Shown one piece after another: positions 1-12,138 of a DNA stretch of 64,000 bases. A model generated the notes under the pieces. The model did no database searches and was not told where the DNA came from. It saw only the letters and a list, made by a program, of their open reading frames with translations. The DNA is from Corticium candelabrum. Taxonomy: Eukaryota; Porifera; Homoscleromorpha; Homosclerophorida; Plakinidae. A program made the translations under genes and the position numbers. The stretch lies in assembly GCF_963422355.1 (NCBI RefSeq), contig NC_085105.1:124001-188000 (forward strand), written 5' to 3'. Each line of letters starts with the position of its first letter. Position 1 is the first letter of the stretch.

Positions 1-204
1 AAACAAGATTTAGATAATATGAACCAAAGCCAGACATCATTAGTGAATCCTTCCAACCACATTCCCTACATTTTACGTAGTGGTGATGGCAGCGCATCCT
101 GGGCTTCAATCCACACTGTGTCTGGGGCGAGGCTATCTAATTAGTAGGTTGGAAGGATTCACTAATGATGTCTGGCTTTGGTTCATATTATCTAAATCTT
201 GTTT
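1..204. repeat. Perfect 58-bp inverted repeat (hairpin-forming)
   Basis: Bases 1-58 are the exact reverse complement of 147-204, with an 88-base spacer. The left arm begins at the window edge, so the palindrome may extend further left. No open frame or known terminal motif is seen in the spacer. It is probably the end of a foldback or MITE-type element, but the family is unknown. Confidence 0.85.
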
Positions 205-519
205 CTATTACTTTTTATACAATCCCTACATCTATTTCTTTTTTCAGAGAAAAAGTTTTAAATTTGTAGTCAATATATGGGTCTACATGCAATTGCACAA
301 AATGTGTGATATTGGAAGACAAACCTAAATTGTGAGCAATTAAGCACAAAGCCACCTCCTGTGTGTCAGGATTGAATTTGATAAATCCAGTCTCAACGTG
401 CAATGTTGTCTTTGTTTCAAAATTCGAACTTTTCAAGCTGCATTTGTGCATATATAAATAAAATAAATACAGTTGGAAAAAACCTTCATTTACAACTCAA
501 GAGGATAGCCTCATATATA

Positions 520-793
520 AGGTATAACCTGTTATTTCTGAAATCATGATATTTCTGCGAATTCTGCAAAGAAATCACAGAGCGCACAAATAAAATTCGC
601 AGAAATTTAGGCCTGTTCTCGGAGTCCCAGGCAGTCACTGTGCAGACACATGTAAATGTACATGTACATGTGTGAACCAGTACATGCAGTATTCCTGGTT
701 GAAACGCAGAAATTTAATTCGCAGTAATTAAAACTTCTGCTTAGATTCTCAAATTGCAGTAATTTAAGACCACAGAAATAACCGGTTATACGA
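520..793. mobile_element. MITE, family A (TA-flanked)
   Basis: The ends form terminal inverted repeats: the left end reads GTATAACCTGTTATTTCTG from 522 and the right end reads CAGAAATAACCGGTTATAC just before 793. TA dinucleotides at 518-519 and 794-795 look like a target duplication. The interior is AT-rich and non-coding, with repeated GCAGAAAT-type words. A second copy, in reverse orientation and interrupted, lies at 9022-10367. TA flanks suggest mobilisation by a Tc1/mariner-type transposase, but no transposase is encoded. Confidence 0.75.
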
Positions 794-889
794 TATTATG
801 CAAGCTCTAACTAAAGAAAGAAGTAAATCACAGACTGGAACATATACCACAGCACCTCTTCCATGTTTGATAGCAATTAAAGTAGGCCG

Positions 890-1023
<134 letters not shown>

Positions 1024-1050
1024 TGCCTTGCAGCTATGTGTATAGTTTAA

Positions 1051-1570
1051 CAGGGGTGGCCAATTATCTGGCGCTATGGTAGGGCCACAGGTGGCACCAG
1101 AAACTGGTCTTGCATGAGCACCAAGCAAGCAAACATCTGGCACCAAGGGCTTGAACTCAAACAATGGTGATGTCACGACTGTGTTTGAAGATTATAAACA
1201 TACATATACATCATGAGGATGTCTGTCTGCCTGTCTGTCTGTATGTACATGTATGCATGTATGTATGTATGTATGTATGTATAAATGTAGACCGGAGTTT
1301 CTTACAACTACATGACTGTCTGTAGTCATCTTTAGCTAGACGTTTTAGGGTAAATGATTTAATTAGATCGTGATTGTTATTGTTTTAGAAGTCGTAACGA
1401 ATCTCAATAATAATAAAACAATGTACGTATAAATGTATGTATGCATGTGGCAAATTAATCTGTAACTATTTCTAATGCTGTACATATACAAGCTGGGCCC
1501 TAGAGACTGTTGTAACCCAAAAATGTATGTACTAGGTACAGGTAGGTGGGTCCATTTTCGTTAGACACCA

Positions 1571-1633
<63 letters not shown>

Positions 1634-1684
1634 TTCCTGGTGCCACACCAAGGCACCAGCCTTATCCGAACTTGGCCACCTCTG
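1051..1684. mobile_element. hAT-like MITE carrying an (AT)n tract
   Basis: The left end reads CAGGGGTGGCCAA and the reverse complement of the right end reads CAGAGGTGGCCAA. This CAGRGGTG form is typical of hAT terminal repeats. The six bases GTTTAA occur immediately outside both ends (1045-1050 and 1685-1690), consistent with part of a target duplication; hAT normally makes 8 bp. The interior is non-coding and includes a TATG repeat near 1257-1282 and an AT repeat at 1572-1630. Confidence 0.55.
1572..1630. repeat. (AT)n microsatellite
   Basis: Alternating AT tract of about 59 bases near the right end of the hAT-like element. Confidence 0.95.
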
Positions 1685-1759
1685 GTTTAATTAAACTAGT
1701 AGCAAACAACAACAATAACAACAATAACAAACTAATTAATTAATTAATTGTAACTATCA

Positions 1760-2021
1760 CATTACTTGTATCTTATAGACTTTCTCACTTCTTCCATCTC
1801 TATCTCCTCTCAATATGTGAATGCATCAATAGTTGCGTACTTTCCTTTTCCTTTCCCAACCCAACATCCCAGCAGCCACTTTAGACTCCCAACACTAACT
1901 CCGGATCCTGCCTTACTACTACTAGTAGACTCAGACATGCCAAACTGACGTAAAACGCGGCACAAAGTGCCTGGAAGATCAGTGTTGCCGAAGCTAGGTT
2001 TTTCCCTAGTTAAATAAACAG
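1760..2021 (+). mobile_element. Possible retrotransposon 3' end ahead of the ATTC array
   Basis: This unique stretch ends in TTAAATAAACAG and passes directly into the ATTC array. A polyadenylation-like AATAAA followed by a simple tetranucleotide tail is how several non-LTR retrotransposons end, so I infer a truncated LINE or SINE 3' end whose tail expanded. No recognisable protein domain is seen. Confidence 0.3.
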
Positions 2022-3240
2022 CATTCATTCATTCATTCATTCATTCATTCATTCATTCATTCATTCATTCATTCATTCATTCATTCATTCATTCATTCAT
2101 TCATTCATTCATTCATTCATTCATTCATTCATTCATTCATTCATTCATTCATTCATTCATTCATTCATTCATTCATTCATTCATTCATTCATTCATTCAT
2201 TCATTCATTCATTCATTCATTCATTCATTCATTCATTCATTCATTCATTCATTCATTCATTCATTCATTCATTCATTCATTCATTCATTCATTCATTCAT
2301 TCATTCATTCATTCATTCATTCATTCATTCATTCATTCATTCATTCATTCATTCATTCATTCATTCATTCATTCATTCATTCATTCATTCATTCATTCAT
2401 TCATTCATTCATTCATTCATTCATTCATTCATTCATTCATTCATTCATTCATTCATTCATTCATTCATTCATTCATTCATTCATTCATTCATTCATTCAT
2501 TCATTCATTCATTCATTCATTCATTCATTCATTCATTCATTCATTCATTCATTCATTCATTCATTCATTCATTCATTCATTCATTCATTCATTCATTCAT
2601 TCATTCATTCATTCATTCATTCATTCATTCATTCATTCATTCATTCATTCATTCATTCATTCATTCATTCATTCATTCATTCATTCATTCATTCATTCAT
2701 TCATTCATTCATTCATTCATTCATTCATTCATTCATTCATTCATTCATTCATTCATTCATTCATTCATTCATTCATTCATTCATTCATTCATTCATTCAT
2801 TCATTCATTCATTCATTCATTCATTCATTCATTCATTCATTCATTCATTCATTCATTCATTCATTCATTCATTCATTCATTCATTCATTCATTCATTCAT
2901 TCATTCATTCATTCATTCATTCATTCATTCATTCATTCATTCATTCATTCATTCATTCATTCATTCATTCATTCATTCATTCATTCATTCATTCATTCAT
3001 TCATTCATTCATTCATTCATTCATTCATTCATTCATTCATTCATTCATTCATTCATTCATTCATTCATTCATTCATTCATTCATTCATTCATTCATTCAT
3101 TCATTCATTCATTCATTCATTCATTCATTCATTCATTCATTCATTCATTCATTCATTCATTCATTCATTCATTCATTCATTCATTCATTCATTCATTCAT
3201 TCATTCATTCATTCATTCATTCATTCATTCATTCATTCAT
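2022..3240. repeat. Uninterrupted (ATTC)n array, about 305 copies
   Basis: About 1,219 bases of perfect ATTC tetranucleotide with no visible interruption. It ends 562 bases before the inferred start codon of the FXR-family gene. A short relic of the same repeat (about four copies) recurs at 3589-3606. The purity implies recent expansion or ongoing slippage. True copy number may differ from the assembly. Confidence 0.99.
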
Positions 3241-3802
3241 ATATTTGAGAGATCTTGCCATCTCAACAGATATATGTCTACAAGAAACTAACCAGGGCCA
3301 AGAGCCCCTATGTCACACTGCGATTCAGCTAAACCAAAAAACCGTCCAGCTGGAATGTTAACAGTTTCCTGGCCAATTGACGTCTTGCCCACAATGCTGA
3401 GGATCTTGCTGTGGATCATCTCTGCGTTTTCTTTCTGGAGACAGACAGCTAACCAGATGGACCATGCAATCCCTCCTAAAGTGGCTGGAAGAAACGTTTG
3501 AGACAGATGGTGCCAGCATTGAAGCTTCCTTTAGTGTCTCTTCAGCTCATTCCCCCCCCCCCCCCCCATCTTCCGTAGACCTCGATAGCATTCATTCATT
3601 CATTCAACCCAAGACACAAGCGCGACACAGGCATTGGTGCGGGGTCTCCGAGGCATATCATTGCTCGCTGTTCTTTTAGTGTTGGAATAATAACATCTGT
3701 ATCTTTGAGACAACAAACTTCGACGACGTTCCCTGTCAACTATCTGATACGGTGTCAGAACATCCGGGCGCTCCTAAACAAAGGCGTGTCTTTGTATGAT
3801 CG
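3241..3802 (+). promoter_or_regulatory. Upstream/5'UTR region of the FXR-family gene
   Basis: There is no convincing reading frame between the ATTC array and the FXR start codon. The segment holds a run of 16 C at 3552-3567 and a short ATTC relic at 3589-3606. It is the likely promoter and 5'UTR by position only. No TATA box is evident. Confidence 0.35.
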
Positions 3803-6800
3803 ATGGAGGGTCTTGTTGTGGAAGTCCGGGGTAGTAATGGCGCTTATTACAAGGTAAGATAGATGATTCAATGGTCTTCTGTTTGCTATATGGCTTTCAT
3901 GTGATTGTAGGCGTTTGTTCGCAGCGTAAGCGACTCTACAGTTCGCGTGGCGTTTGAGAACGAGTGAGTTTTCCTTCATATTTGATCGCGATGACGTCGT
4001 GATGTGACACATTACGCACGTACTGCGCTTGCTCTGACTGCATGGCGCATTTATAGATTTTGAATGATGAGAATATGTCGTGTTGGTGTGTTTAGTGGGG
4101 GCCCTTTGGGGTTAGAAGCAAGACACTCGCCTATAACTGTCACCGTTATGAGTTAGGATTTAACATATTGTGAGATGGTGTTTAAACTTTATCTACAGTA
4201 GTAATATTTATGACATTGAGGTGTAAATTAAACACTTATGTGATATAGGGGACTCTATGAGATGACTGTCTTAGCTAGACAGAGTTAGAGTTGTGTATTG
4301 TGAGTGTGGAGATTGTGACGTTTTACGTTTGCCACGCAAAGCAAATTTATGATTTTTCCTAGCGCAAAACAGATTGGTTAATACTTATTCTCATGAAATA
4401 TTGTGTGCATGACTTGTATTGTAGCTGGCAAGCAGAGAAAGACATTCCTCATGAAGATGTTCGTCTTGTTGCTACAATTCCACCAGACATTCAGTTTCAC
4501 GTAAATGATGAAGTTGAGGTCGTACACACACACCTTGATGCTTCCTGCATATATTGCCAGTTACTTATGTCATACCTTTAGGTGTTTTCGCGTGCAAGTG
4601 AAGAGGAGCCATGTGGCTGGTGGAAAGCTAAAGTAACAAAGGAGAAGGGCGATGTGAGTGATAATGACAGCCAGAAATTGTAGTTGATGGACGTGGAGAC
4701 TGTTCTTCAGTTCTATGTGATTGAATATTTGGGATGGGATTCAAAGTATACAGAAATTGTAGAGAGAGAGAGGCTACGTCCAGTGAACAAGCTGTATGTG
4801 TCACGTTTTGTTGTTGTGAAATGATTGTTTATAGTTTGTTTCTGTTAGGCCTTCGTTAAGTAGAAATCATTTCTACTCATGTGCGTTTAGCATTCCAGAT
4901 GATCTAGTGCAAGAGTAAGTCATTGTGTATGATGACTGTGTTTACTTGATGGCTACCTATCATTGTGTTGTGTTGTGCATAATTGTGGGTGCATGTACAG
5001 CCAGCTGCAAACTATTGACACATTTATGCTTGGAGGTGTAGCCATGGGTAGCTTGAGCAGAAACGCATCCGTTTTCAGGTCACGTACGTTTTTTAGATAG
5101 AAGAGAACTATTGTGTATGCTCGTAGGTTTGCTAGACTCTTGGAAACTCACAATTGCGCATCAGTAGCTTGTGTCCTTTTTTCATTTTTGATAGCGTTTC
5201 CCTTGCTAGCGTAGCTCTAGACAAAGGTGCATTCGGGTAGACATGCGTTCAGTGTACGACAACAGATCACAAGGCGTGAGCAAGTGCCACTCCGCCTGGA
5301 TTGCGTCTTCAACGTTTTGAGGCCTATGAAGCTCAACACACCGTTTGATGACCGCCCAGAAGTTTTCTATTTCATGCAAGATCTGGTGAGCTAGCGGGCC
5401 AATTGAGAAACCGTGACGCCCAGAATCTGGTTTTCCTAGCTTCACTATCAGCGGAATTTTAATTCTTAGGCATCGTGTAGCGATACTTGCATCATGAAGT
5501 TTTCTTCTTCTGGTGGAAGAATTGCACGATGACAACTTCCTGCACTGCAAGCTGATGTGCAAGTTTGCTGATTTGTTGTTCCTTTTGCATCATGTTCACT
5601 AATTGAATCTGTTCGATGGTTTTCAGCTAGTTTTTTGGTCTTCCACTGGAAGCTCTGCATTGAATTCCTTCTCCAGTGTCCAGTCTTTGGAGAGTTAATT
5701 TCAGTAAGCAGTAAAGCAAGAAACACGTAAAAGTTGGCAGATTTTGATGGCTTCTTAGTACTGGAGCGGAATAGTTAACAGAATATCACAGCGCTGTCTT
5801 TCATGACTCGTTTCATGATGGAAAAGTTTTTTACGCGGATGCACATACTATGGAGTAGCTTTTGTGACTGCTTTTCAGCTGTTTGAGAAAAATTTGGTTC
5901 GGTTTCTTAGTAAATAGAAAACAAGAAAACTTTTCAAAAATAGTAGAAGTAAACCGGAAATGTGTCAATAGTTTTGACGCGGACTGTGTAGTTAGCTGTC
6001 ATTAGTAATGTTTAGGAGAATAATCCGCATAAGCCATATACACACAAACGAACAAAGAGACAACTCTGTTACATTTACGTAGTTCTTAGATCTGTCTGTT
6101 TTGTTATTTACTCAATTATTCATTTCATTTGACTGATGGACTGCAAATCTGTATTGTGAGTTATAACTAGCGTGGGTGGGTGTCTCTATGTTACATTTAT
6201 GTGTTGGTCTAGCTGTTGTTGTGGTCTGTTCTTTTGTATTTTGCTAACTTTGCATGTAGTTGTCATGATGAAACACTCCACAGAGACTTTAAAGCGGTTC
6301 TAGGTCCTGTGTCAATCTCCATAGATGATGCCAATCGTCAGTTAGTGGTTCTGGTATGTTTGTTGGATTGGTATTGTATTTGATGTGTTGACTATTCTAT
6401 ATACAGTCTACAGATGCTGAAGCTATTGCAAAAGCTGAAACAATAGGTGATTTGCACATGAAGTCAATTAGCGCAAAACTGACTATCAGACATCGTACAG
6501 ATGAAGCTCGAACCAAATTGGAGGTATTACATACAGTAAAATAATAGCCATCACGCAAGCAGTCAAGTACCCCTTAAGTCTCAGAGCATGTTCACACCCG
6601 GCCTAATCATGATTAGTTTGGTGTTAGTGCACCAACGCAGGGGTGTTCCCAGGATTTTTGGAAGGCACAACGGAAATAACCACGCCCACCTTAAATTTTG
6701 GCCCGTCCATTCCAATTTTTATGCCCAACCGACAAAAGCTTTCATGTAGGTTTGCTTACGCTGACATGCCACAAACTGTTGTCACACAATGCTCAGGCAC

Positions 6801-9800
6801 AAAAGGCAAAGTGGTTTATCTTTTTAAAAAGTTTCTCTCTGTCTTAGTTCACTGTGCTTGACCACATGATAGCTAGATTAATGCGAGTGGGAAAATTTTC
6901 AGACCTCAAGAAGTTGAGAACCTCTCTTTATATAGGATAGGAAGGCCAGATATCTACAGACTTCGTTTGTTACCATCAGATACTGATCTAAATAGTGGGC
7001 AGAGTGCAAGACAACCACTGTTGAGCTTTGAGTACTTGTATTACAATTAAGTTCATACCATATGGCAGTTTTGTCGTAATTGGTCTTATCTTCAAACCAA
7101 GCAACCCAGGAACTACTTAGCCTGAAACAACTTCCCACTTTTCAAAATACAAATACAAGTCCATTGTCTTTATAGCTAATCACTGCCTACTCATATAGCA
7201 AGGCATGGCGGGCCTGTACCAAGTGGAAGCCAAGGCATGGGGAGTGCCGTGCCTTTTGTATACCGAGGGCAACCCTGCTAACACCACTCGTTCACATTGG
7301 TTCTAATCATGATTAGTGTAACACTATTCTAACGTGTAAAGAGTAGTATTACAACCACATTAGTGGCGTTAGTGGTTGCATGTGACTCTGGCACATGAGG
7401 TAGTATACAAGAAGAGCATGCTGCCGATGTTTCTGATGTGGTGTTGATGTTTAAGTGTACAAACGCAGCAACAACATGGCGATGTATACGGAGCGCGGGC
7501 AGATGTCTACTACGTGTGTTCCTGTACATGTGACAACTTCTGCCATTCCTGAAGGAGCTGCCAGAAAAGCAAACTAAATGCTTCTTCTCTCTTCAAACCT
7601 AAAGCAATGGATTCGTCAAGACAATTCATGCAAATTCTTTCCGGATATGACGGATGAAAATTATCGAGGCTAATTACACTCACCCACGTGACTTACTAAT
7701 CGTAGTTAGGGGTGTGAATGCATTTGCGTTAATGTTGGCCTAATCATAGTTAGTCCAGATGTTGGTGTGAACACACTCTCGGTCCAGTATACGTATGTCT
7801 TGCTGTTAATTTGTAATGATGTAACTGCTACTAAGACTGTGTTTACACTAGAGGTGCACACAAGGCCTCTTGTGTCGAGTTGTTTTAAATTGCATCTTGT
7901 GTTGGGAGTCATTTTCTTACATCCACTCATTACTTTAAAACACCCAGATACAGACCCAAGGACGTAAGTCAACTCAAGAAAATAGGATCAAAATGACTGG
8001 GCATGTCTGGCATAGATGAGCTTACGTTCACTAGAGAAACTTAAGTGCATCAGGATGCAAGATGTAGACAGCAATCAGTGAATAGACGGCACAACATGGC
8101 AATGATGCAGAGGCGAGACGAAAGTTTCAAAACGTACACAAGATGTAAAATGCAAGAGAGTTTAATATAAGCCCAGCCCAAGTTTTTTACTACTTTGTAT
8201 TTGTCTACAAAAGCATGCAGCTTGGTCAAAGTCTGTGCACATGTAACAGTGTTATTTATGTTCATGTTAGAGCACTCGTCTTGGTACCGACCACGAGAAC
8301 TGCATTGTGGAGACTTTTCAGGTGAAAGCAGATTTTGTGGGTTTGGCTATTGGAACACGAGGGTCAAATATCAATGAAGCTAGAGAGCTAGCTGGTATTA
8401 CAGCTATTGATCTGGATGAGAGGAACTGTGTGTTCACAATATATGCTGAGGTAAATGTATGAAACACTGAATGAGTACTATTAGTTGACTACAGCTGACT
8501 GTATAGACAAACAGAAAGACAAAGAGAGCCACACTGGCAGATTACTGAACAGACAGGGAGCTAACTGGATGAACAGACAGATAGACGTATAAACAGACAA
8601 GTCGATAGTGGGCACATAGACATGAGCAGGCAGACAGACAAAAATACAGATAAACTCAACTTTGAGAGAGGGGGGTTATTTTTCTGTTTGTTGTGCTTCT
8701 CTAGACTCGCGAAGCAGCTAAGCAAGCTCGTTCAATGTTAGAGTATTTTGAGGAAATTATCAATGTGCCTGCAGAGTTTGCTGGTATTCCAGTATTTATT
8801 TTCTGTTTGCTATGTTATCTAAATCATGTGGTTATGTGTTGTACTTTAGGCCATGTTATTGGAAAGAATGGACGTGTTATTCAGGACATTGTGGATAGGA
8901 CAGGAGTTGTCCGTCTCAATATACACAATGAAAAGAAAGAAGATCAGGTGGGTTTATACTGGCATCTTACTACACAGCTGATCAGACAACACACAACACA
9001 CAGGTTTACTACTACCAGATACTGTATAACCTGTTATTTCTGCAATCTTAAAGGGCAACTTGCACACAAAAACAAGTTGCTCTTGAAGAATAGCCATGCT
9101 TTCAAGAAGTTCAACGGTACCCTAGTCGCTAGCCAAAGCGACTCCGTAAAGGAGAAATGGCGTTTCGAATGCTCCCAGACGAAAAAGGTGTGTGAGGCAT
9201 GACATCACTGGAAGTCGACCTGGATTGTTTGTATTGGAAAAATCTCGATTAGCACAACACGACTCTCTACATCAAATTGCTTGATTGGAGGCAACACTTG
9301 AAGATTCACCTTCACTGTGAAGTAGGTGCAGCTTCGTAACGATGAGAGGAAAACGCTGGAGGCATTTGTTATGACTTCTCTTGCGCATAGGTCTAGAACC
9401 TCAAGAATACATCACATCGACTTCCGCTTTGACGTGTAGTGCTGTAAACAGACTGCTCTTACATCTGTCATAACCCTAACTCTAACCCTCTCACTAGCTC
9501 TGCTTTGAAATCTCTCTCAAAGCAATCCGACTGAAAATGAGCTACGCTTACTCTGGCATATGGTCCGACTGCCTCCGTATTAGCCTTAAATGCAGAATCC
9601 ACTCTCTCAACCACGCTCGATTGAAAGGAAATCTAAACAGACTTCTTTCTCTGTTCCGGGCACGTTTACGACAAACTTTACAAGTCAATGGCATACTAAT
9701 GAACGTTAGATATCTCAAATCGGAGTTAGGAAACTTCAGATCGACTAGAAGAGACTTAGACTAAGAGAACACAGCAAAGCAGAAGTTGATGAAGTGTTTC

Positions 9801-11789
9801 CTCAAAGTTCCAGACCTACGTGCATGAGAAGTCATAACAAATCCTCCAGCGTTTTTCTCTCATTGCTACGAAACTACACCTACCTCAACGTGAAGGTGAA
9901 TGTTAAAGTGTTGCCTCCAATCAGGTGATTTGATGTAGAAAATCGCGTTGCACTATTCAAAATTTTTCCAATACAAAACGATCCAGGCCGACCTCCAGTC
10001 ACGTCATACCTCGCGCACATTGTCATCTGGGAGCATTCAAAATGCAATTTCTCCTTTACACAGTCGCTTTTGGTTGGCAACTAGGGTACCATTGAACTTC
10101 TCGAAGACAAGGCTATTTTTAAAAGCGACTTGTTTTTGCTTGCGAATTCTCCTTTAAATTACTGCGAATTAAATTTCTGTGTTCTAACCAGGAACAGGAA
10201 GATAGTTACTGGTACACACATGTACATGTGTACACGTGTCCAAACAGTGAGTTTGTGGGACTCCAAGGATAAGCCTAAATAAATATCTACGAATTTTATG
10301 TGTGTTCTGTGATTTCTTCGCAGAATTTGCAGAAATATCGTGATCGCAGAAATAACCGGTTATACGGTAATAGTTACTGTAATGAGACACTAAATTGGAT
10401 GTCAAACAAAACACTAATTGATCAGTTGCATGATTCTCCATTGAGACGGTTTGTGTTGTTTTCAGGTTCCTTTTTCTTTCATTGGTTCTAAAAAGAGCAT
10501 TGATAAAGCTCGCTTGATGGTCAGTTACCACATTGAACACACAAAGGTTAATTGCAGTAGTGTTAGAAGTTCATAATGTGCTCTTGTAGATCGCTGTAAC
10601 GTGTTTTTAGGAATTGGATTCTCTACGTTGTGAGCAACTAGCTCTAGACCAACAGCTGAGATCTCTGGGAGCACTTCCAAGTTTTTCGTCTCCTTTCGGA
10701 GGCGGTGGAAGTGGAATATACTTTCCTCCTGGTGGAGCAAGGGGCCGTGGAAGAGGAAGGGGGCAACGTAGAGGTAGAGGACCCAGACCAGGCAGACAGC
10801 AGGAACAAGATGATAATGAAGGTACAACTTGTCTGTTCATATGATTGTCTTTTTGTCTATCTTCCTGGTTGCATGCCAGTTCATTAGTTGTTCCATTCAC
10901 TCACTACCCAGTTATGGCTCCATGGTTCACAGTTGTTACATCATACTGTTCCTTCTGTATTTCCTTTTTGTTCTTTATAGCGAACGAACAGGGTGAAGAG
11001 AATGGTCAGCATGAAGATGCCAATGATGATGGAGAAAGAGATGAACACACAAGATCAGACCAAGGATATCAGCATCATCAAGATCATGATGATGACAACA
11101 CTCAAGGTGAAGTCCAACAACAGCCACAAGGAAGAGGCAGAGGCAAACGTCGACGTGGTGGCGGTCGTAGACGAAGAGAACAGTATGACTCAAAACAAGA
11201 TCAGGAAGAGAGGGACACGAGTGATCAACGAGGGCCAAGAGAAAACAGGCAACAGACTCGCCGTTCTGGAGCACGGCGCCGTGTTGATGCTGATGATAAT
11301 GCGAGGGGACAATCAACAGTTGGGAAACAAAGGGAAGATGGAATGGAAAATGGAGAAGCTTGGGAAGGTATGGATATCGATTGTAAACTATAACCATCTG
11401 CTTGCATTTATTTATTCACTGTGTCATAGTTTGTTGACATCTATTAATTCTAGTTGGTCATTAGACTTTGATTCAAGACTTCAAAAAAGGTTTTTAGGGT
11501 TTGGTGGGTGTGGGAACATTTCTCAACAACTACCAGCTCATTCTTAACAGATGTTTTTCTGTACCTACAACTACCTTTGTGTACATTTGTACATTTGTAT
11601 GTAGCAACTGGTGGTTTAAGTTAATTTATTAATTTCTGGTACGCATGTCATTGTACAATGTACTGTCAAGTCATTAACTGTATTTGTTCTGTAGAAGAGC
11701 CAAGTGACAAAGCATTGCCTCAACGCCAGCCACGTCAGAGACAAGGTCGAAACAGACAGAGAGAGAATGGAGAACGTGATTCCAGCTGA
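3803..11789 (+). CDS. FXR1: FMR1/FXR-family RNA-binding protein (15 exons, 586 aa)
   Basis: Exons: 3803-3853, 3911-3963, 4425-4518, 4582-4653, 4711-4793, 4849-4914, 6260-6353, 6407-6523, 8271-8450, 8705-8783, 8850-8947, 10466-10546, 10611-10821, 10981-11367, 11695-11789. The sum is divisible by three. The protein starts [17 protein letters not shown], nearly the FMRP N-terminus. Tandem Tudor/Agenet repeats occupy about residues 1-120, followed by KH0 to about 205. KH1 follows (GTRG loop), then KH2 (GKNG loop in [13 protein letters not shown]), then arginine/glycine-rich stretches around 400-425 and 470-490. The family binds mRNA and polyribosomes and regulates translation. Invertebrates usually have one FMR1/FXR gene, so the symbol marks the family and not strict orthology to human FXR1. 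The introns hold a mariner relic, two MITEs and a foldback element. It converges with the CRTAP-like gene. Confidence 0.95.
4998..5988 (-). pseudogene. Tc1/mariner-type transposon relic in FXR intron 6
   Basis: The terminal repeats share the word AAACTATTGACACATTT in inverted orientation (left from about 5010, right near 5960-5978). TA lies outside each end (4996-4997, 5989-5990). On the minus strand, about 5210-5480 encodes the transposase C-terminus: the words WPA-SPDL and [10 protein letters not shown], characteristic of the region around the third catalytic acidic residue, appear in two different frames. That indicates a frameshift and stop codons. At 991 bp it is shorter than an intact Tc1/mariner element. 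It is inactive. Confidence 0.7.
6587..7776. mobile_element. Nested MITE cluster in FXR intron 8
   Basis: The outer ends carry inverted GTTCACAC words (about 6590 and 7766). CTAATCATGATTAG motifs repeat inside at about 6603 and 7303, with a variant near 7739. Inside lies a segment at 6638-7277 with CAGGGGTG at one end and CAACCCTG at the other, followed inward by similar AAGGCAC words. It resembles a hAT-type non-autonomous element, although no clean target duplication was found. No coding capacity is seen. Confidence 0.4.
9022..10367. mobile_element. MITE, family A, second copy, interrupted
   Basis: TA-flanked (9020-9021, 10368-10369) element with the same ends as the copy at 520-793. The stretch from about 10158 to 10367 aligns with the reverse complement of that copy over most of its length. 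Its left arm is cut after about 30 bases by a 1.1-kb insertion. It lies in FXR intron 11, between the KH2 exons. Confidence 0.75.
9052..10153. mobile_element. TTAA-flanked foldback element nested in the MITE
   Basis: Bounded by TTAA at 9048-9051 and 10154-10157. The ends (left AGGGCAACTTGC, right complement AGGAGAATTCGC) open into long imperfect inverted arms of about 380 bases: 9052-9440 pairs with about 9776-10153. A spacer of about 335 bases separates them. TTAA duplication is the hallmark of piggyBac-type integration, so a non-autonomous piggyBac-like foldback is the best guess. No transposase frame is present. The transcribed intron could form a very long hairpin. Confidence 0.7.
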
Positions 11790-12138
11790 TTACCATGTCT
11801 ACTGATCATGAAGCATGCAGTAGTAGTTTGGTTGATTGGCAACCACCATCTGGCATTAGAGATAATTGTTATTTTTACACTCTGGCTTGATCTGTGATTG
11901 AGTCTGTTGGTTAATCCGTGTTCAGTAACTTGCCTTCGTGTTTCTACATTGATTCATTCATTGTGTTTCTGTGTGCACACTTAAGATTTTCTGTTTGCAA
12001 TGAAGTGACTAACGTGAAACTGTGCAATTGGGTCTTAGCTCAATCAATTCCTTGTTGCCTTCCTCAACTGTTAACCAGAAATTGGTTGGTGAACATTCAA
12101 CTGTCGTCTAGTTGTTGGTATAACTACTACCAATAACA
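11790..12138. other. Convergent intergenic gap, FXR and CRTAP-like 3' ends
   Basis: 349 bases between two stop codons. It must hold both 3'UTRs. I see no clear canonical AATAAA for either gene and no other feature. Confidence 0.6.

Noticed and set aside
3310-3679. Small open frames between the ATTC array and the FXR gene
   Set aside because: No homology, no supporting splice sites, and they run through a poly-C tract and the short ATTC relic.
9470-9500. Telomere-like CCCTAA words (also near 56430)
   Set aside because: Only two or three degenerate copies in each place; not an interstitial telomere array.
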